Assembly: GCA_945889445.1 (NCBI GenBank)
Contig: CAMDBX010000019.1
Location: 1-53,736, forward strand
Direction of reading: 5' to 3'
DNA: 53,736 nt
Source: Rhizobium sp. Q54
Lineage (GTDB): Bacteria; Pseudomonadota; Alphaproteobacteria; Rhizobiales; Aestuariivirgaceae
The position numbers were made by a program, and so were the translations under genes. Positions within the stretch are counted from its first letter, which is position 1; each line of letters starts with the position of its first letter. Below, one piece after another: positions 53,081 to 53,736 of this stretch. The notes under the pieces were generated by a model. That model did not search any database. It worked only from the letters and a program-made list of their open reading frames with translations, and was not told the origin of the DNA.

Positions 53081-53509
53081 CTACTTCGCCTGCAGGCTCT
53101 CGATATAGTCGATGAGATTGTCGACGCGCCGCTTGACCGAGGCCTCGTCGCCCTCGGCGCCACCCAGTTCCTCAGCCGACTCCACCTTGAACCACACGCC
53201 CCACACCGGCATCTCGCGCTCGCCATGGCCGGGAACCGGATCGCGCCCGTCGATCATGCGGGCCAGCCTGTCACGCGGGAACTCGCGGTAGCGCGCGGTC
53301 AGGGTCGTCAGATTCGGCGGCTTGAGGGTGAGGTTGAAGGCCTTGGGGCCGTTGCCCTTGCCATTCTCGCCATGGCAGCTGGCGCAATACATGTTGAAGT
53401 CATGCTCGCCGGAAACCCCTGCATTGGGGTCGACATCCTGCTGGGCATGGAGTGTGTCGGCTGAGAAGAGAAGAAAGGCAGCGGCAAGAACGGCATATGT
53501 GCTCCGCAT
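53081..53509 (-). CDS. periplasmic c-type cytochrome
   Basis: About 142 residues from the ATG at 53509 (GAGGTG upstream). An in-frame GTG at 53518 is less likely. Signal peptide MRSTYAVLAAAFLLFSADTLHA. The haem site CASCH lies at 42-46 (YCASCHGENGKGNGPKA), with a probable axial Met100 in EREMPVWG. This is a class I monohaem cytochrome of the kind that passes electrons to oxidases or dehydrogenases. No partner gene is in view. Confidence 0.88.
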   Translation of the reverse strand: MRSTYAVLAAAFLLFSADTLHAQQDVDPNAGVSGEHDFNMYCASCHGENGKGNGPKAFNLTLKPPNLTTLTARYREFPRDRLARMIDGRDPVPGHGEREMPVWGVWFKVESAEELGGAEGDEASVKRRVDNLIDYIESLQAK

Positions 53510-53573
53510 GGCGGTCACCTCATGAATTACGCCCGTTCCCCGTGGTTGAGCTTAGCGTGCTCTCTCATTGGCG

Positions 53574-53735
53574 TCATCCCGGCGAAAGCCGGGATGTGGA
53601 TTCACATTTGAAGTGCAACAGCTGCTGGCAAAAGACCTCGGCTGGGGTTCTGTAGTCAAGGCACTTTCTGGGGGTGTTGTTGTAGAGGGCGATGAGGGCA
53701 TTGAAGTCCTCTTGGGTCAGGGATGCGAGATCTGT
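53574..53735 (-). mobile_element. IS30-type transposase, C-terminal fragment (continues beyond the window)
   Basis: The minus-strand frame enters from the right edge and reads TDLASLTQEDFNALIALYNN, then TPRKCLDYRTPAEVF and CQQLLHFKCES, then a stop at 53574-53576. The NN.PRK.L.YRTP.EVF motif is the conserved end of IS30-family DDE transposases. The element's terminal inverted repeat is probably within GGATTCACATTTGAAGTGC (53598-53616), so the last codons before the stop would be flanking DNA. Confidence 0.8.
53575..53596. repeat. perfect palindrome at the IS end (dispersed repeat tail)
   Basis: CATCCCGGC (53575-53583) and GCCGGGATG (53588-53596) with a GAAA loop. The words match the GCCGGGATGACGG tail of the copies at 12.04 and 24.56 kb, so the IS seems to have landed in or beside one of these repeats. 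Confidence 0.65.
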
Positions 53736-53736
53736 C

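Noticed and set aside
1-53736. CRISPR array, prophage or toxin-antitoxin defence system
   Set aside because: No regularly spaced direct repeats and no cas, phage structural or toxin-antitoxin proteins were seen in any frame. The repeats present are palindromic and irregularly spaced.

Overview
The window is a GC-rich piece of an alphaproteobacterial chromosome, most likely from the Hyphomicrobiales (Rhizobiales). Three things point there: the gene order rpsB-tsf / pyrH-frr-uppS-cdsA-rseP-bamA-fabZ next to gltA-gltX-comEC, families such as DUF3297, DUF2092 and DUF4239, and short palindromic intergenic repeats. No prophage, plasmid backbone or CRISPR array is visible. The only mobile DNA is the 3' end of an IS30-type transposase at the right edge.

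Region 1 (1-13.5 kb): the recG 3' end, DUF502 and DUF454 membrane proteins, two secreted proteins, an Fe-S flavoprotein of the old-yellow-enzyme family, an AroQ-type chorismate mutase, comEC, gltX, gltA with a clear promoter and terminator, and a secreted lipase whose signal peptide is out of frame with its body. Region 2 (13.7-24.3 kb): the conserved envelope and translation cluster on the minus strand. It lacks lpxD, lpxA, lpxI, lpxB and dxr, which many relatives carry in this stretch, and an Ntn-type amide hydrolase gene sits between tsf and pyrH.

Region 3 (24.5-38.8 kb): mixed housekeeping and accessory genes. These are an O-methyltransferase, lipB, a GST, a propionyl-CoA carboxylase alpha subunit overlapping an acylphosphatase, rlmB, a Cache-domain protein, tRNA-Thr(TGT), a DUF2092 protein, a BON-LysM pseudogene with two in-frame stops and a lost start codon, a tadE-tadG pair with its own promoter, a DUF4239 protein, a methylmalonyl-CoA decarboxylase and a flavin monooxygenase.

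Region 4 (38.9-52.6 kb) is the most interesting part. It looks like a split catabolic locus. One operon encodes a DRL/SAF-domain oxidoreductase, the E1-alpha, E1-beta and E2 subunits of an acetoin/2-oxoacid dehydrogenase-type complex, and a PfkB kinase. A CUT1-type ABC importer is split into an ATPase divergent from that operon and, 6 kb away, a Tat-exported binding protein with two permeases. A SorC-family regulator and a phosphotransacetylase follow. The two divergent promoter regions share the composite element GCGCAAA-N(2 or 4)-TTTCGCA, which ties the halves into one candidate regulon. A working hypothesis is uptake and phosphorylation of a deoxy- or methyl-branched sugar or polyol, oxidoreduction by the DRL-like enzyme, and TPP-dependent cleavage to an acyl-CoA plus a sugar phosphate. 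The substrate is unknown.

The right edge holds a small membrane protein, a c-type cytochrome and the IS30-type transposase end. All product names come from reading translations and motifs by eye. No database search was possible.
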